Below are positions 23,244 to 35,875 of a stretch of 64,000 bases of DNA, piece by piece. The position numbers were made by a program, and so were the translations under genes. Source of the stretch: Cyrtodaria siliqua (lineage: Eukaryota; Mollusca; Bivalvia; Adapedonta; Hiatellidae); assembly GCA_037043455.1 (NCBI GenBank), contig JAWPHD010004454.1:1-64000 (forward strand). The letters run 5' to 3'. The notes below the pieces were generated by a model. That model was not told the DNA's origin. It did no database searches and worked only from the letters and a program-made list of their open reading frames with translations. Positions within the stretch are counted from its first letter, which is position 1. Every line of letters starts with the position of its first letter.

Positions 23244-25390
23244 GGGTAGATTTATGTATACAAAAACGTACCCGAAAATCATCGAAATCCAGAAAGGCCC
23301 CCCAAATATATATAAATGTACCCGATACATAATACAATGTCGTAAAACGCGGCCGTAACGCGTTCTGTTACTTAAAGGAAACGGATTTTTCACAGTCTAC
23401 AAAGTTTAATCGATTCACTTTTTAGCTGACTCCATGTCCATACGTTACCCTTTGATGTGGTGGAAGTAACAACATTTTGTGGCGGAATAACGCCTCGGAC
23501 GGGTGCAAATCAACACCGAAGGTAAGACAATTATTATTTGTTTGTTCTTATTTATACATTCCAGAAGTGTGAATTAGCGCAAGATGTGGTCCACATATTT
23601 TTGAACACTCGTCTGAACGTCGTTTTGTCTACCCAAACACAATAAATTGCACAGAAAAATTCAAAAGTTAACCGGTCATATGCACTAAATCGCGTTGTAC
23701 AGTATTCTGTGAGGTAATGACACTCTCCTACGCAATGTTTTCAAGTTTATTTGGTATCTTTAAAATCCAGAATGACTTTGTAGACATATTTCGGTCATAT
23801 TCTTTTATAACGCCCGTGATGTGGTGGAGGTACTTAAACGAAGTAACGCTTCAGGTCAGGTAGCATTTTAAAAGAACCTCTTTTTTTTTCTTTTTTCACA
23901 AGCACACACGTTTTTATAGTCCGCATCTTTCCCTTTTAACGATTAAATTGGATACATTGGAAATGCTCTATCCCTTGTTTACGTTCTTAAACATGTCATA
24001 GACACGAACATGCCTACTGCTTTTAGTGAACATGTTCTGGAGCATTTCTTCAGATGTTATATTGCCTTTTCGAAGTAATAAAAGAGGCATATATATGGTC
24101 TTTTTTCATCGACGACGGAGATGAAGGCATCAATGTTAAGTTTATGCATTTATCTCTGTTTTACTTTAGGAATATGCCGTGGAACAACCAAGCTTAGCTG
24201 ATGTCAAGGTATTCCGTAACCGGGTGGACACTGTAATCCATTATTCATTATCCTCAACAGAAACATACGTTTCTTTTTGTAATAATATTGGCTTAGAAAA
24301 CCTTAACTTCTTTTTGTCTTGCACCTTCATGTGCTAGCTTATGTGTTGATTTCGTTTTTCCCTGCTCAAAACTTGAAGGATTTAACAGCGCGGACCAATG
24401 TTAACTTCATTTTTTTACCGGAAGTAACCGGTCCTCTGGTCATAAGTTGAACGCTTGACGCTCAACAACGCTGGGACCAATACGGATTTTCTCTTATTCA
24501 ACAGCGCTAAAACCAATACCATGTGTACAGTGTTTATAAACCATCGTTAACCTGTTATTCCCGGGTATTGTCTGACATATGTCTGAAGATGAACTAACAT
24601 TAAATGAGGGATTTTGATGATCCTTCATCAGTCTGTTGTAAGCATGGATATTATGTTTTAATAACAATAACGATTAAACATTATGATCATAACACAGCAT
24701 TCACACGGAAAAAAACCATTGTATTATGCACAAATCGCAAATGTAGCCCATATTTTGTCGCAGGTTTAGTATAATCGATATATGCACAGGTAAGTCGTTC
24801 CTTTTAAATGGAAATGATCTTGGTGTTAAATTTCTCTTTTTTTGTACTGATTTTTGGTATAAAAACTCTAATTGGTGTTTGTCTATGGGATTTAATAGTG
24901 TCTTTTTGTCTAAATTTGATTTGTCTGGTGTCATAATTCGCTTTCTGTTTGTTAATGCTCTTTTTGAGAGAGGCCAGTTATACCTTTTATATAACGATAA
25001 TTTCGATCATTTTCTCTCATGTTAAGATTGAAATAAATAGAGAATGAATATTGTTATTTAGAAATTAAAAAAAGGCAGTGGCTATGCGTCCAGTGCCCGG
25101 ACACCCAGATTACAGTCGAGGTCACTGGCCTATACACGTAGTAAAGGGAAGGTGATAGAACTAATATGTATATAGCTAATAGTTTCTGACTTCTCTTGAG
25201 CAATTTAATCAAAGAGATTGCAATTTAATTGTAAACTGTTGTTATATTTACAAGGATATTCGTACTTGTATGCAGAAATTATGAGTGGAAGAGTAAGAAA
25301 TAGTCTAAACATCGATAGAACTGTTGGCTTCTGCGACATATAATAGAACTAATATATGTACATAATATAGTAAGTTGCAGGCGTATACTA
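23244..25390. other. Unassigned DNA, one diverged repeat pair
   Basis: 23420-23530 and 23810-23870 share 'gatgtggtgga', 'gtaac' and 'taacgc-tc-gg'. A family G-like 5' phrase ('attgccttttcgaagtaa') occurs at about 24060. Three CCAAT boxes lie between 24390 and 24540, and an ETS-like 'ccggaag' near 24419. No exon is recognised. Confidence 0.35.
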
Positions 25391-25475
25391 GGTAGGTAAG
25401 TATGTAGGCAGGGCAGGGCAGGGCAGGACAGGGCAGCGCAAAGGCAGGCAGGCAGACGGGTAAGTAGGTTGGTAG
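25391..25475 (+). repeat. Simple repeat (GGCAG)n and (GGTA)n
   Basis: Short-period G-rich repeats: 'ggtaggtaag', then 'gcagggcagggcagg', then 'ggcaggcaggcag'. Non-coding. Confidence 0.9.
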
Positions 25476-25929
25476 GTACTTAATTTCAAATGTTCACTAG
25501 GCCTGCGAGAAAACAAATACGTTTTTTAAAGGGACACAAGGCAATTTTGAAATCTTTATAATTCATTAAAATTAGCCTCTTAATTTATTGATCTGGTATC
25601 ATTTTGACTTTAAATATGCTGGCATATATTTAAATACAATATTGAGATTTCAACTTTTCTACGTTATTCTAACTAGGTTTGAATATATTATTGGTGCAGT
25701 ATAATCAACAGTTAGTAACATGCAAACAGATGTATACAAAAAATAACGGGACGCCGCGAGTTTTCAAAAAAAAAGTGACGTGTCCGTTTAATAGAGACTG
25801 ACTTGACACAGCACATGTTTCCGACAATTTCGTTCATCTTCATTTATACATATTTACAATTTAACCAAAACAGCGTTGGTCAATCATTTGTTGGTCTAGT
25901 CTATATAGCTTTGAGCTGTACTACAACAC
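25476..25929. other. Unassigned DNA
   Basis: AT-rich sequence with no feature I can support. Confidence 0.4.
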
Positions 25930-26105
25930 CAGGGGCGTAGCGTAGCCTGTTTTCAATATACTCCTAAAACGAGGGGCGAAGCTTAAATTGGTAATTTCCA
26001 CGCTTACCCTGCTCGACCCTCTTATTTTTTACTTTTTTTCTTTTTCTTTTTTTCTTTTTCAAAATGACTCCCGGAAGTAAGGGAGTATTCCACGCTACGC
26101 TCCTG
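25930..26105. mobile_element. hAT-like MITE (176 bp)
   Basis: Terminal inverted repeats start CAGGGGCGTAGCG and end CGCTACGCTCCTG. The flanking 8-mers tacaacac (25922-25929) and tgtaacac (26106-26113) agree at six of eight positions, consistent with an aged 8-bp duplication. The CAGGGGC terminus and 8-bp duplication are typical of hAT elements. No coding sequence. Confidence 0.7.
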
Positions 26106-26377
26106 TGTAACACCTTATACAAATATGAACCATGCTTGATTATTCGAGTGCATGCATCGTCGGACCCCGTTCGACTGCATTACGTTACTCTTCGTTAATT
26201 ACGTAATCAATTACTTTACTGCATATCACTTAGTTGCTAAACGCATAAACCTAACGTTGATGCCTTCATCGCCGATGAAAAAAACCCCCACATATATGCT
26301 TCTTTTTTCTTTCTTTGAAAACGTAAGACAACAACTGACTAGTTATTTTTTTCATTTTCATATTTGGTGAAAAGTTG

Positions 26378-26395
26378 TAGGCCCGGCCGGGCCTA
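26378..26395. repeat. 18-bp perfect GC palindrome
   Basis: TAGGCCCGGCCGGGCCTA is exactly self-complementary. It stands alone in AT-rich DNA. Confidence 0.9.
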
Positions 26396-26458
26396 TAGTA
26401 TTGGCTTAGTGTGGGGTGGGTGTGGTGGAATGGGTGTGTTTGGGTGTGTGGGAAACGG

Positions 26459-26459
26459 G

Positions 26460-26494
<35 letters not shown>
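26459..26494 (+). repeat. (GA)n microsatellite
   Basis: About 16 GA dinucleotides, next to a 'gtgggtgtg'-rich stretch at 26410-26450. Confidence 0.95.
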
Positions 26495-26497
<3 letters not shown>

Positions 26498-26814
26498 TAT
26501 TCTTTTTCAGATGAAGAGGCCAGTCCACTAAAGCTTTTATTTGAAGTAAACATACTGACAAAAACACACGTTTTTCCATAGGTTGTGATACAGGTTTTGC
26601 TTTAAAATGGTGGGAGTTTCTTTCCTTCATAAAAGTAAATTACGCAGTATGTTATCTAGCTACTGTATGCCTTAAATAATTGAATATATTCAATAAATTA
26701 TATAACAATGCTGTTCAAAGACAAACCCTATAATCCGGCCTCAATTTATCATGCAGCATGTTAACAGTACTAAATAAAGAAAGCTTTGCCTACTTTTTCA
26801 ATGATCGCATGGCA

Positions 26815-27055
26815 ATCTTTATTTGTGTAAACCTTCTCGCCTCTCACCTCTGCGGGTTCGAATCCCACTGTGAGCTCGACTTGTATGTGAGGAAGTGTCG
26901 ATTCTTACGGGTGGCGGGAGGTGTACAGTACTGGTTCTACTCAGGAAAAGTGGGTGGTCTGCCTCCACCACACAAAAAAAAATCGACCGTCATGTATAAG
27001 CTAACATGTGTTGAACATGACGTAAAACACCATACTAATAAACAAACAAAATTGA
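26815..27055 (+). mobile_element. SINE family II copy
   Basis: The B box is GGGTTCGAATCCCAC (about 26854), followed by 'gagctcgacttgta', 'gtgtcgattcttacgg-tgg', 'agtactggttctactcagg' and 'gtctgcctccaccac'. The 3' end is 'catgacgtaaaacaccatac' and an 'aataaacaaacaaa' tail. The 5' tRNA half is weak. The 123-residue frame across it is a shadow. Confidence 0.8.
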
Positions 27056-29110
27056 TTTGTGTAAAACTCGTGGATGGTAGAATAACGAAAAAAGAGGCTC
27101 ACGAGGGCATGTATCGCTCTACTTGCTAAAGAGGCTGTGACCGTTTGAGCAAAATAAATAAGTAAAACAAAAATAACGATGAACATAACCAATGAAACAA
27201 GTCCCGCCCCCACCACCAACCCTGCCCTCATCACTAACCTCGCCCCACCACCATACTCCCCCTCCCCCCCCCCCCTACACCTACCTCCCAAAAAGAAATA
27301 TATAGAAAAAATCTGCCCCATCGGGATTTGAACCCATGAATCAAGATTTTTTTAAGAAGTCGCTTAAAGATTTTTCTATATTTAATAACGGCGGCCATAT
27401 TTTTGACATTGATGACGGGTATAGAATATTTACAGATTTAAGAGCCGATCCTTTTGATCAAGTTCCAAAACAAGTGGGGCATTGGTTCATGAGAAGAAGT
27501 CGTTTAAATAGTGTTTATTTTTAGTAGGGCATATGCCGGTGTCGATAGATCGGGACGATTTGTTTAAATCATAGCTCTTACCATTGTATATATTTCACCA
27601 TTGAAATCACATGACAAGAAATAATAAAACTTCCGTTATATGTTAAAGAATCAATTGTATTAAGAAACGCTATATTAACTATTGAAAGGTAATTACTTAG
27701 TTCAACCTCCTACTCTTATTTACTATACTACGTAATAATAATAATAATAATGAAATGATTAATTATACCATTTGTATATATTTCACCATTTACTTGTATA
27801 TATACGTTGACATCATATATGCTAATATGTATGTACTGTAGACGATGTACTTTGTACAAGTCTGAATAAAAAGTCTGTCTGTCTGTCTGTCTGTCTGACC
27901 ATAGATAGGTTAACACTTCCATAAGAGCCGTGATTCTTACGCAGGAAATGGCATCTTTTTGAGTTTTACCTTCTATTGGTATAATTGTCATACGTCTAGT
28001 TTAAAGCAAAAGTTAAGAGGGACAGACGACAGACAACTCGCCATCCCATAATACACAAGTTACGGTCCTTTCCAAAAATAATAAGTTTAAAATTATATGC
28101 ATTATATCATTGATATACAGGTGTATGTAGATCTACGATTATATGCAGGCAGGTTTTAAGTTGAAATGTTACTGATTGAATAAATAAATCGATACGCTAA
28201 TTTGAATTCTTGATAAAAACGAGGATTTTTTTTTTAAATCCTTGATAAAACAATCCTTGATTGCCGTGTGTAACTGAAGTCGAGAGAAAATGTTTTGAAG
28301 AAAAATCCCTGTTGGCGCCCTTTGATCGAGTTCCCGAGTTTGTGACACTTCCTGTTTACCTGACGAATCATATAAATGCACGCGCGTTGTTCGTGGATGG
28401 GAGGCAAACGACCCTCTTATTCCTGGGTCCTTTCGCCATCCGTAAGATTCGACATTTTCTCACGTAGAATTTCCTGACGTAGACGAATGTTATTACATAA
28501 TGAGCAATAGAAACAATGTAAACTGAGTGACTGATGCTCAATTAAATGTTCCGCTTCTCAAGTTTACCGCATTTCAGGGTTGTTAGCCTTGCAATCATAG
28601 TAAAAAAACTTAGCAGCATGGAAAATGCGGGTTTCACATTTTGTCGTTCAACGCCATAATATTTATCGCGCCAGGTAAGATCATAATATAACATTATTCG
28701 TAGACTTATAAAACTGAATATGATGTTTTAATATTGTGTTGTTTCCCATCATATATGTTTTTATATAATAATCCTGTTATGATGTACTGGTCAACATGTT
28801 CTACTTCCAATGTTTCTGCAAATAAGGGTATGAGAAGGTGAGTGGCGGTGGGTGGGGGGTTGTGCAAGGGGTATTGGCGGTTTATTGCGTGATAGCTCTT
28901 GGTGGTGAAATGTGGTTCTTGTATTGCTTTTGTAAATCACATTGAATGAGATTGAAATATATAGGGAAATTGCAAAGTTGACTGAAATGTTTCCAACTAT
29001 TTTTGCATGTCTTAAAATCTTTATAAACCAATCTAAGAGGCAACAACTAGTGGAACTATGGATATACAGGTATAAAAAAATTATGTAGATCAATGGTGGT
29101 CAGGACAACA
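27056..29110. other. Unassigned DNA with microsatellites
   Basis: A run of C lies at about 27255-27275. A degenerate B-box-like 'gggttcaaatccc' sits on the minus strand near 27325-27340 and may be a SINE head remnant. There are (AAT)n at about 27734-27750 and (CTGT)n at 27870-27897. No gene is supported. The 62-residue frame at 27336-27524 resembles a repeat ('agaagtcgtttaaa'). Confidence 0.4.
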
Positions 29111-29150
29111 TTTTTAGCCGGATTGCGTAGCAAAGCCAGGCTTATAGTTT
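29111..29150 (+). mobile_element. Family D element 5' end
   Basis: TTTTTAGCCGGATTGC-gta-GCAA, then 'agccaggcttatag'. It has the same layout as the A, B and C 5' ends (TTTTAGC, hairpin, GCTTAT) with different stem bases. No 3' partner is found before the LINE at 29.44 kb. Confidence 0.5.
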
Positions 29151-29438
29151 GGAGATTTCCGTCTGTTCCTTTTTTTTACATTTTGATTAAAGTTTGTGTT
29201 TTTCCTCAGTTCTCTTCTTCTTCTTCTTTCGGTTAAGGTCAGGATTCTCTAGAGAATGTACATATGACCTGGGATGGGAGAGAGACAGCCACCTCCTTCC
29301 CTGGATATGTACAGTTAGAAATCAGTATTTCAAAATTAAAAACTATGTACATGGCCGAAAGAAGAATACTGACGGGCTAGGAGAGTCGCCTGGAAGTGTC
29401 CAAGGGCAACATTGAACACCTCGATCGTAGTAGTATCG
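29151..29438. other. Probable body of family D or other repeat
   Basis: Contains 'ttcttcttcttctttcgg' and then GC-richer sequence. The 73-residue plus-strand frame has no recognised domain. No gene call is made. Confidence 0.3.
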
Positions 29439-30430
29439 GTGTGTGTGTGTGTGTAGTTCTGAGGTTTATAGTCCCTCCACCAACAAACACGACAAGGTAG
29501 TCCTGCGGCGATGGGCACAATAGAGTCTGGACTGTTCTAGATGAAGTGTGTTGTTTGTTATGGTGCTCTGTGTAGTGTAGTCGATTCTCTTGTAGGTATG
29601 TCGTGTTGTGTCGCTGCTGCTCTATGTAGTTTCGCTATGGCGGTAAAGTGGTCTGGTCGAGGTGGCCTACATCCACTAAGGTGGTTGTCCTACATCCGCT
29701 AAGGTGGTTGTCCTACATCCGCTACTGGTCGGGTTCTGTTTGGAGCCACACCCATCACAGTATGACCCCTGCGCCGCACACACCACCCGATGTCTGTGTC
29801 ACCCTGAAGTCTTCTGTAGCTTGTGAAAAATTACGGTCGAATATGGGCCTCCGCTGCAACGTAGGTGACCGGGTTTTATGGTTGAGTATAGGTCCGTTGC
29901 AGCTTCAGCCCGCGGACTTGTTCCGACTTCAGGGATCTGGAGACATCAGATGGTGTGTGCTGTGATGGGACGCAGGAGACACCCTCACTCTCGGTCAACC
30001 GACGTTCAGTCTGCCCAATCCCTGAGAATGACAAGTTCTCAAGTTTTCGGCATCCTGAACGTCGGCAGTGCCCAGGCAGCGACGTGCACGCGGTGAAGGT
30101 AACAGCTGGCGATGATGGTCCGGGAGTAGAAGGAGTTTTTGTATACTCTGTTTGTTGCTGCAGGCTGTTGAAGATTATGGTTGCCTCGGGTGCGCCTGTC
30201 GTTGGGATGCAGTATCTGGCTTGCATCTAAATCTACAATACCATGCTGTACCTTGAAAAGCATAGAGAGTCGGTGGGTTCCCTGTCTGTTGGCTAGTGTA
30301 TCCTAACCTAGGTCCTTTACCATCCCTGTGACACATCCTGCATGGGGTCTTGTCTTGGTAGGTGTGAGCAAAGTGAGCGGCCGGCCTCTGCACTTGCTCG
30401 ATCCTCTTGACATCCTCTGAAGGTAAGGGT
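29439..30430 (-). mobile_element. LINE 3' portion: RT C-terminus and 3' UTR (copy 3)
   Basis: On the minus strand, 30393-30230 reads VQRPAAHFAHTY-like sequence, then changes frame. 30263-30110 reads LFKVQHGIVDLDASQI and RVYKNSFYSRTI, which is the usual extreme C-terminus of CR1/jockey-type LINE ORF2 proteins. Frameshifts separate the pieces. The 3' UTR follows, homologous to copy 1, with a decayed hairpin (about 29489-29510) and a (GT)n tail at 29439-29453. It is dead and 5'-truncated. Confidence 0.8.
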
Positions 30431-30985
30431 TCTCAAAAACAAATTACCGGAAAGCTTTGAAACTTGGCACACGTACATGTTTGTTATCATTACACAATGT
30501 TAGATGAGAAGAACAATAACTCTTGTTATGTATTATACCCCGGCTCTCACAAAGTGAAGTGGGGGCTAGATAGGAGTCACGTTGTCCATAATGTCCTGTC
30601 ACGTCCCGGAATACATTTTTGTTCAGTCGCGTGGCATCGCGTCCCGTATCACATTTGTATTACTACCATTTCTCGCACAGTTTTAAATGGGTTGTTCCCA
30701 TACTTCATATACTCATAACAACTGATGACCTCTACATCAACCATTGTGGATTGCCTAATTTATTACAGAATTATGGCCCTGTGTTTGACCTAGTGTAAAA
30801 AAGTGGGGTGGGGGTGGGGAGTATTCACCACCTGGCTTCAGTGATAGTTTTAGTTAGTTTTACCTGAATTAGATTTTTCACTTCAGAATTCATCGTTTGC
30901 ACCACTGTTGGTGCTTCATCCTTGTTACATTCACTCAGGGTCGATATACTATATCGATCCTGATTCACTTGATCATTAGGCCATA
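30431..30985. other. Unassigned, possible repeat fragments
   Basis: 'taccccggctctcacaaagt' near 30535 resembles 'taccccctcgccaaacaag' at 49.42 kb. 'gttttaaatgggttgttccc' at 30682 recurs at 56.42 kb with 'acaactgatgacct'. It is therefore an interspersed repeat of unknown type. No gene. Confidence 0.4.
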
Positions 30986-31131
30986 GGAATCGGACGTATT
31001 GTAAACACAGTACAGTATACCCATATGTTGGTCCACGTTTGTATATAATTTTATATAAAAATATATTTTAATATACTAGTAGTGGATAGTCCATGTGATT
31101 TATTACATGCATTTACAATATGTCCGATTCC
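30986..31131. mobile_element. Small foldback element
   Basis: GGAATCGGACGTATTGTAAA at 30986-31005 is inverted at 31112-31131 with one mismatch. The AT-rich interior is about 105 bp. This is MITE-like, but no target duplication could be fixed. Confidence 0.5.
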
Positions 31132-33860
31132 TGTGATTAGGGCAAGAAAAAAAATAGTCTTGTTTCAGGTTCCCGACGACCGACTTTTTTTCCCTGTTTC
31201 AAAAAAAAAAGATATGGCCGATATTATCGGGGAGGTTCATCCTTCATATAAAGGCTACAATATTACTGTCACCGGTTCTGTATGTATTTTTCCTAGCAAC
31301 ACAATAAAAAAAGTAAAATGTATTCTTCGGCTCACATGACAATGTTTATAAAATTGAAATATTAAAAGTAAAAAAAAAAAGAGTAATTTTATTTCATTGT
31401 ATGTTTTACAATGTTGACGATTTTCTGCTTTCTTGTCTCATACGTTCCTCTATTAAAAATAGCATTCTATGCAACTCCGTGGTGGCCCTGAGTGAAATCT
31501 TGATTTATGGAAATTTATATTTGGTGTTGTCATGTTATTATATGTTTAATATGTTATTACGAGAAATCATGAATTGATCAGAAAGTTATATCATGTATCA
31601 TTGTTTTATTTGTTTCTAATAGAAATGATTTTTATGATGAATGAAGTTAATCATGCTTAAATCTGCTCGTTTAACATATAATATTTAATACTTCCAGTTT
31701 AGGCCAGAGTTTTTTGATTTTTAGATTTACGGACCCGCCGACTGCAAGTTTTGCCGAAACCAAAAAAAAAAAAAAGAAGATTTTTTTTCAACTTTAAAAT
31801 AAAAAAAAAAAAAAAAAATAAATAAAAAAAAAAAAATGAAGTCAAGCAACTGAGAGAAACTTTCAGTATTGTGAGACCTATCTGCCTCTCCTGCTTCAAC
31901 AGAGCCTTAAAATCATCCACACGGAATGCTAAAAAAACAAAGAAGCAAAACAATGATTTTTGGATGTATGAAAGTGCTAATTCAAACTGTGAAATAACGT
32001 TGGTTAAAAATTTAAGAATTGAATGTTATTTTTATGTGTTTAGTCGAGGTATGAAATAGTAACATATTAAAATGGCATTTTTTGGTCACCATCTTAATTT
32101 TATTTTTATTTTTTTTCCCTCCTACCCTCAACTTTTAGAAAAAAAATCCGTAAATCAATTAATAAAAAAAAACTGGCCTTTAGAATAGCAACATATTAGA
32201 GAGCTGTGTGTACTTTTATGTACTTTGCATGCATGTTTTACTGAAACAATATTCCTAAAAATGCATGTTTGTTCTGCTTTGTGACATTTCTTTTCCATCT
32301 TCATGTGATGAGTTCAAAGTCCATTCTAGGGCAATTTTAAATTTAATATAATACATGTATACATCCTTGAGTTTAAGACCCTCAAAATCAGAGTTTAAAA
32401 TTATATTTTCTGGTTGTGATTTCTACTTTCGTGTAGTAAAAAAATAAAAATCAATAAACAAATCGACCTACCTACCCTATTTTATTTGAGCTGGAGACCA
32501 GAAACACAACTTTTTTTTTTGGCCTTACACAACAATTATAAACAGTTCATTCATCCTTTGTTGTGAACACACTAATCCTTTTCAAAATGTTCACTGGCCA
32601 TTCACTGAACAATTGTCAGTGTGTGCATGTATAACTGAGATACAATGTTGTGTTCATAACAAAGGAATATATCAGCAAGATAAAATGTGATTTATTTACT
32701 TGAACTTGTCCCTTCGAACTAGATTTTTATGTGTTATGTAAAAATACTTAGACATGACTGTCACTGTGCTAGTTCTATAACTTTGCAAATGCCCTATATA
32801 ATTCAGTGTGATTTACCGAGTATTAACAAAGACAATATGTGAATTATTTGAGACTCTTTTTCCATTTTTAATGATCATTTTTGATTTTGAGAACTTGAAT
32901 AGAAACTAACCGCCAAATAATGGTAAAAAATACACTACTCACCATTTTTCAAAAGCACATGCCCCACTACAGGAGAGAGAGAAGAGGGATAGAGAGAAAA
33001 AGAAATAGTAGTATATATGTATATATAAATAGAAGGCTGGAAACACTAAAATTTTTTCAGATTTTTTTTACCTCTTTAATGGTCTGTGCGTAAATGTCAC
33101 TCAGCGACTGGATCAGGTATACATTTTTCTTTGTTTCTGCAACATTGGTTTACCAAAATATGCTCTACTGACTTGGAAATCCATCAACAATTACAAAAAA
33201 ATCCCAGACAAGAAGGAGGTCTGCATAGAAAAGACAATATTTACGAATTCGTCATGTGATACTCACGCGACAATTACAAAGTGCATTACCTGCTTTGCTT
33301 ATACGCATGATCGATATAAGTACAGCTATACTTTTACGAAAAATGTTTCGTACATAAACTATAATTTTTCATAAAAGCTGAATGTTAGATATCTTACAAC
33401 ACTTTCATATGAATATTGTTTTATTTTGTTACAATTTATAAAATGTGACCTTGACCTGTAAATGTAAACAAACTACGAGAACAACGGGAAATTTAAATTA
33501 GATTCAATGCACTCCGTAACTCTCTATCCCTCCTGTAGCGGGGTGGGGCTGTGATCAAAACTCTATCCAGGAGTTCCAATTTAAGTCCTATAAAAATGTA
33601 TTTATGATTATAAGTATAGTTTCTTATCACAGGTTTTTAAAATACCCGTGATTGAATATGCATAAAACGAATTATGAGTTGGTAACCCGTAATTCGACAA
33701 TTTATTTTTTGGGTTTGGTCTGGGTGGTTAAAGCCGTTTATGTTTTGTCTACAGCGTTTGGATTCTCAAAATATTTTGCATGTTTATTTACACAATGGCA
33801 TCATGCAACTGTTGGTATGTCAACTCATTGTTGATGCGCTTGACTATCTCCCCAGAAATG
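31132..33860. other. AT-rich low-complexity and unassigned DNA
   Basis: 31750-31840 and 32090-32170 are A/T homopolymer-rich. 'gacctacctaccctattttat' at about 32464 is inverted relative to 'aatagggtaggtaggtaggg' at 40.66 kb, so both belong to one dispersed repeat. No exon is recognised. The lysine- and phenylalanine-rich frames are homopolymer shadows. Confidence 0.4.
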
Positions 33861-34046
33861 TAACCGGGCGGTCCCGTGTATCGGTCTATCCTCCGAGCAT
33901 GTAAAAGAACCATGGGAAACTATTTGATAAGAGTGGGGCACGGTTCCCGGATTCTTATGTATCCTTCCCCTCTCTCTGGGGCGTCTCTAAATAACATATA
34001 CTGTGTTGATGAGCCGTTAAACAACATTCAATCAATCAATCAATCA
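33861..34046 (+). mobile_element. SINE family I, 5'-truncated copy
   Basis: Matches the 3' two-thirds of the minus-strand SINE at 18.5 kb in the opposite orientation: 'ccgggcggtcccgtgtatcg', 'tatcctccgagc', 'cacggttcccggattc' and 'aacatatactgtgttgatg'. It ends in an (AATC)n tail. The tRNA head is absent. The 60-residue frame over it is a shadow. Confidence 0.85.
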
Positions 34047-35154
34047 AAAACCGCATGAAAAAAAGACAAATGGAACAAATTGTTGCTCCGAAAGAAAATA
34101 TAAAATTATTAGAAATCACATGAAAAAAATCAAAACGAGATTATGTCGGTAAACTTCCGGTTTGCTTTTGCTTCGCAGACGTGTTGGTGTCAAGGAAAAT
34201 CGATTGATTATGAATAAACATGGCCATTTTTATAATAATTCATCAACTTCAAGTCATATCTGACCATTATCCTCCCAATCTATAATGATTTGGCGCAACT
34301 ATGTACTGGAGTGGTGCAAGCAATTGTAAAACTGTTAGCGTAAACAGTTGACGTAAATTCGGACACGCTTTATTTCGGATGCTTTAACAACTTCTATTTT
34401 CACTACTGGAAATGAGCCAGAATGCAGGAAATCACATCTAAATTTCAAAAATGTTCTGGGGGTCTGATGTCTAGCGGCCTCCAGTGCTACATGCAACCAC
34501 TGGTCATTCGGCTTCGCATCCGAAATGTTTCATGAAAATGGTGAATGTCTCAATTTAAAATAAAGCAAATGGGACATCTTGTCTCATTAAAATTCAATCC
34601 TAGGGTGATCCCTGTCTGCACCCCATGCAGTGTATTAGGCAGAAATTCAAGAACTGGGTGTGCAAATATGCAAACAGGGTGTGCAAAATAAGTTGCTAAC
34701 ACGCGCTACGCGCCAATTCGCGACAAGTGTGTGTCTCTGTGGTAATTTATTTTTACAGATAAAGGTGAAAAAAATACATTTTAGATCATATTTCTTCTAT
34801 ATATGTATACAAAACATAACAATATTGAGGAAGTAAGAATTTGGAAGTATTTGTTTTTTTTACCCCACCCACTCCCCCATTTACTGGCCGCGATTTTTCA
34901 AAAACGGCCGTACAAAAGACGGCTGCACGGTTGGCTGGCTAATACACTGACCCCATGAGTAACGTCAGGCTTTCCGTGCAGCACTCATGTAAGAGGTGGA
35001 TTGACCTAAATCCAGTATTCAGTAACATCAGAGTCATCCAACATACCCTCTGAGATTGCTTGTCATAACATAATTTCAACATTTTTACATGTGTTTATCA
35101 TCGTGATGTAAAACTCGTATTATTATTTTTAAAAAATAATATTTGTTTGTTTCA
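34047..35154. other. Unassigned DNA
   Basis: No gene is seen. An ETS-like 'aacttccggtttg' occurs near 34150. Confidence 0.35.
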
Positions 35155-35155
35155 G

Positions 35156-35820
35156 GGGACCTGGATTATTGCTGGACTTTATTTTGAACTTACATACAAG
35201 CAAGTGGACATTAAAAATGATAGTGTGTAATATTGTGTCTGGTTCATGTCATATTTTGTGTCAAGACAGAGTGTTCTTGCTTTGGACGACTGTTTGCTCT
35301 CGTCTTGCAAGGGACGGAATCAAGGAGCTGAAATTCCATTCGTGATTCACTACTATGCAGTTTGTTGAAGCAGGGGAATGTATAGTTACAGTTTTCAGCC
35401 AGATTTTACTGGTGATCCACATACTCGGATTCTCCAACTAGTGTCAGTCTGACAGTCTGTTGGAGGCAGTGACAGACACAGAGAGAAGCAAATTGGTGAA
35501 CAAAGCGCTTGCCAGACTGATGAACAAAAAACTGAAAGTGCAATGCAGGAGTGTGCGAGCGGTGCAAGTACAAATGCTAATCCAGATATCCAGTCAATTA
35601 GCAAATAATTTTCACTGGCAGTGATGCACTGCTTGTCGGCAATGGAATGACCAAATTATGGTCAACGTGTAGAAAAAGTATGGTGATAGATGACTGTTAA
35701 TGGACTCGTTCTTCTTGAATATATCTGGTGGGTTCTCCTCACAAGGGATGTCATCCCTCTACCAACTGTCAGAACCTTTGTTGTGGTTTGTGTTGACGAA
35801 AATGCTCAAACTGTTTGTTG
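35156..35820 (+). other. Possible transcribed exon, coding status unclear
   Basis: Bounded by a good acceptor ('tttgtttgtttcag', about 35143-35155) and a good donor ('ttg/gtgagtat', about 35820). Composition is less AT-rich than its flanks. No full-length frame exists. A segment near 35470-35605 reads EQSACQTDEQKTESAMQEC with a biased, protein-like composition, ending at TAA. It could be a decayed transposase-derived exon, a non-coding RNA exon, or chance. I do not recognise the family. Confidence 0.2.
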
Positions 35821-35875
35821 GTGAGTATATTATGTGCCCTGCCATTACATTAAAATATTTTTTCTAAATTCTTAG

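Noticed and set aside
26406..26630. Serine/leucine-rich 74-residue protein
   Set aside because: It arises from the (GA)n microsatellite read on the opposite strand.
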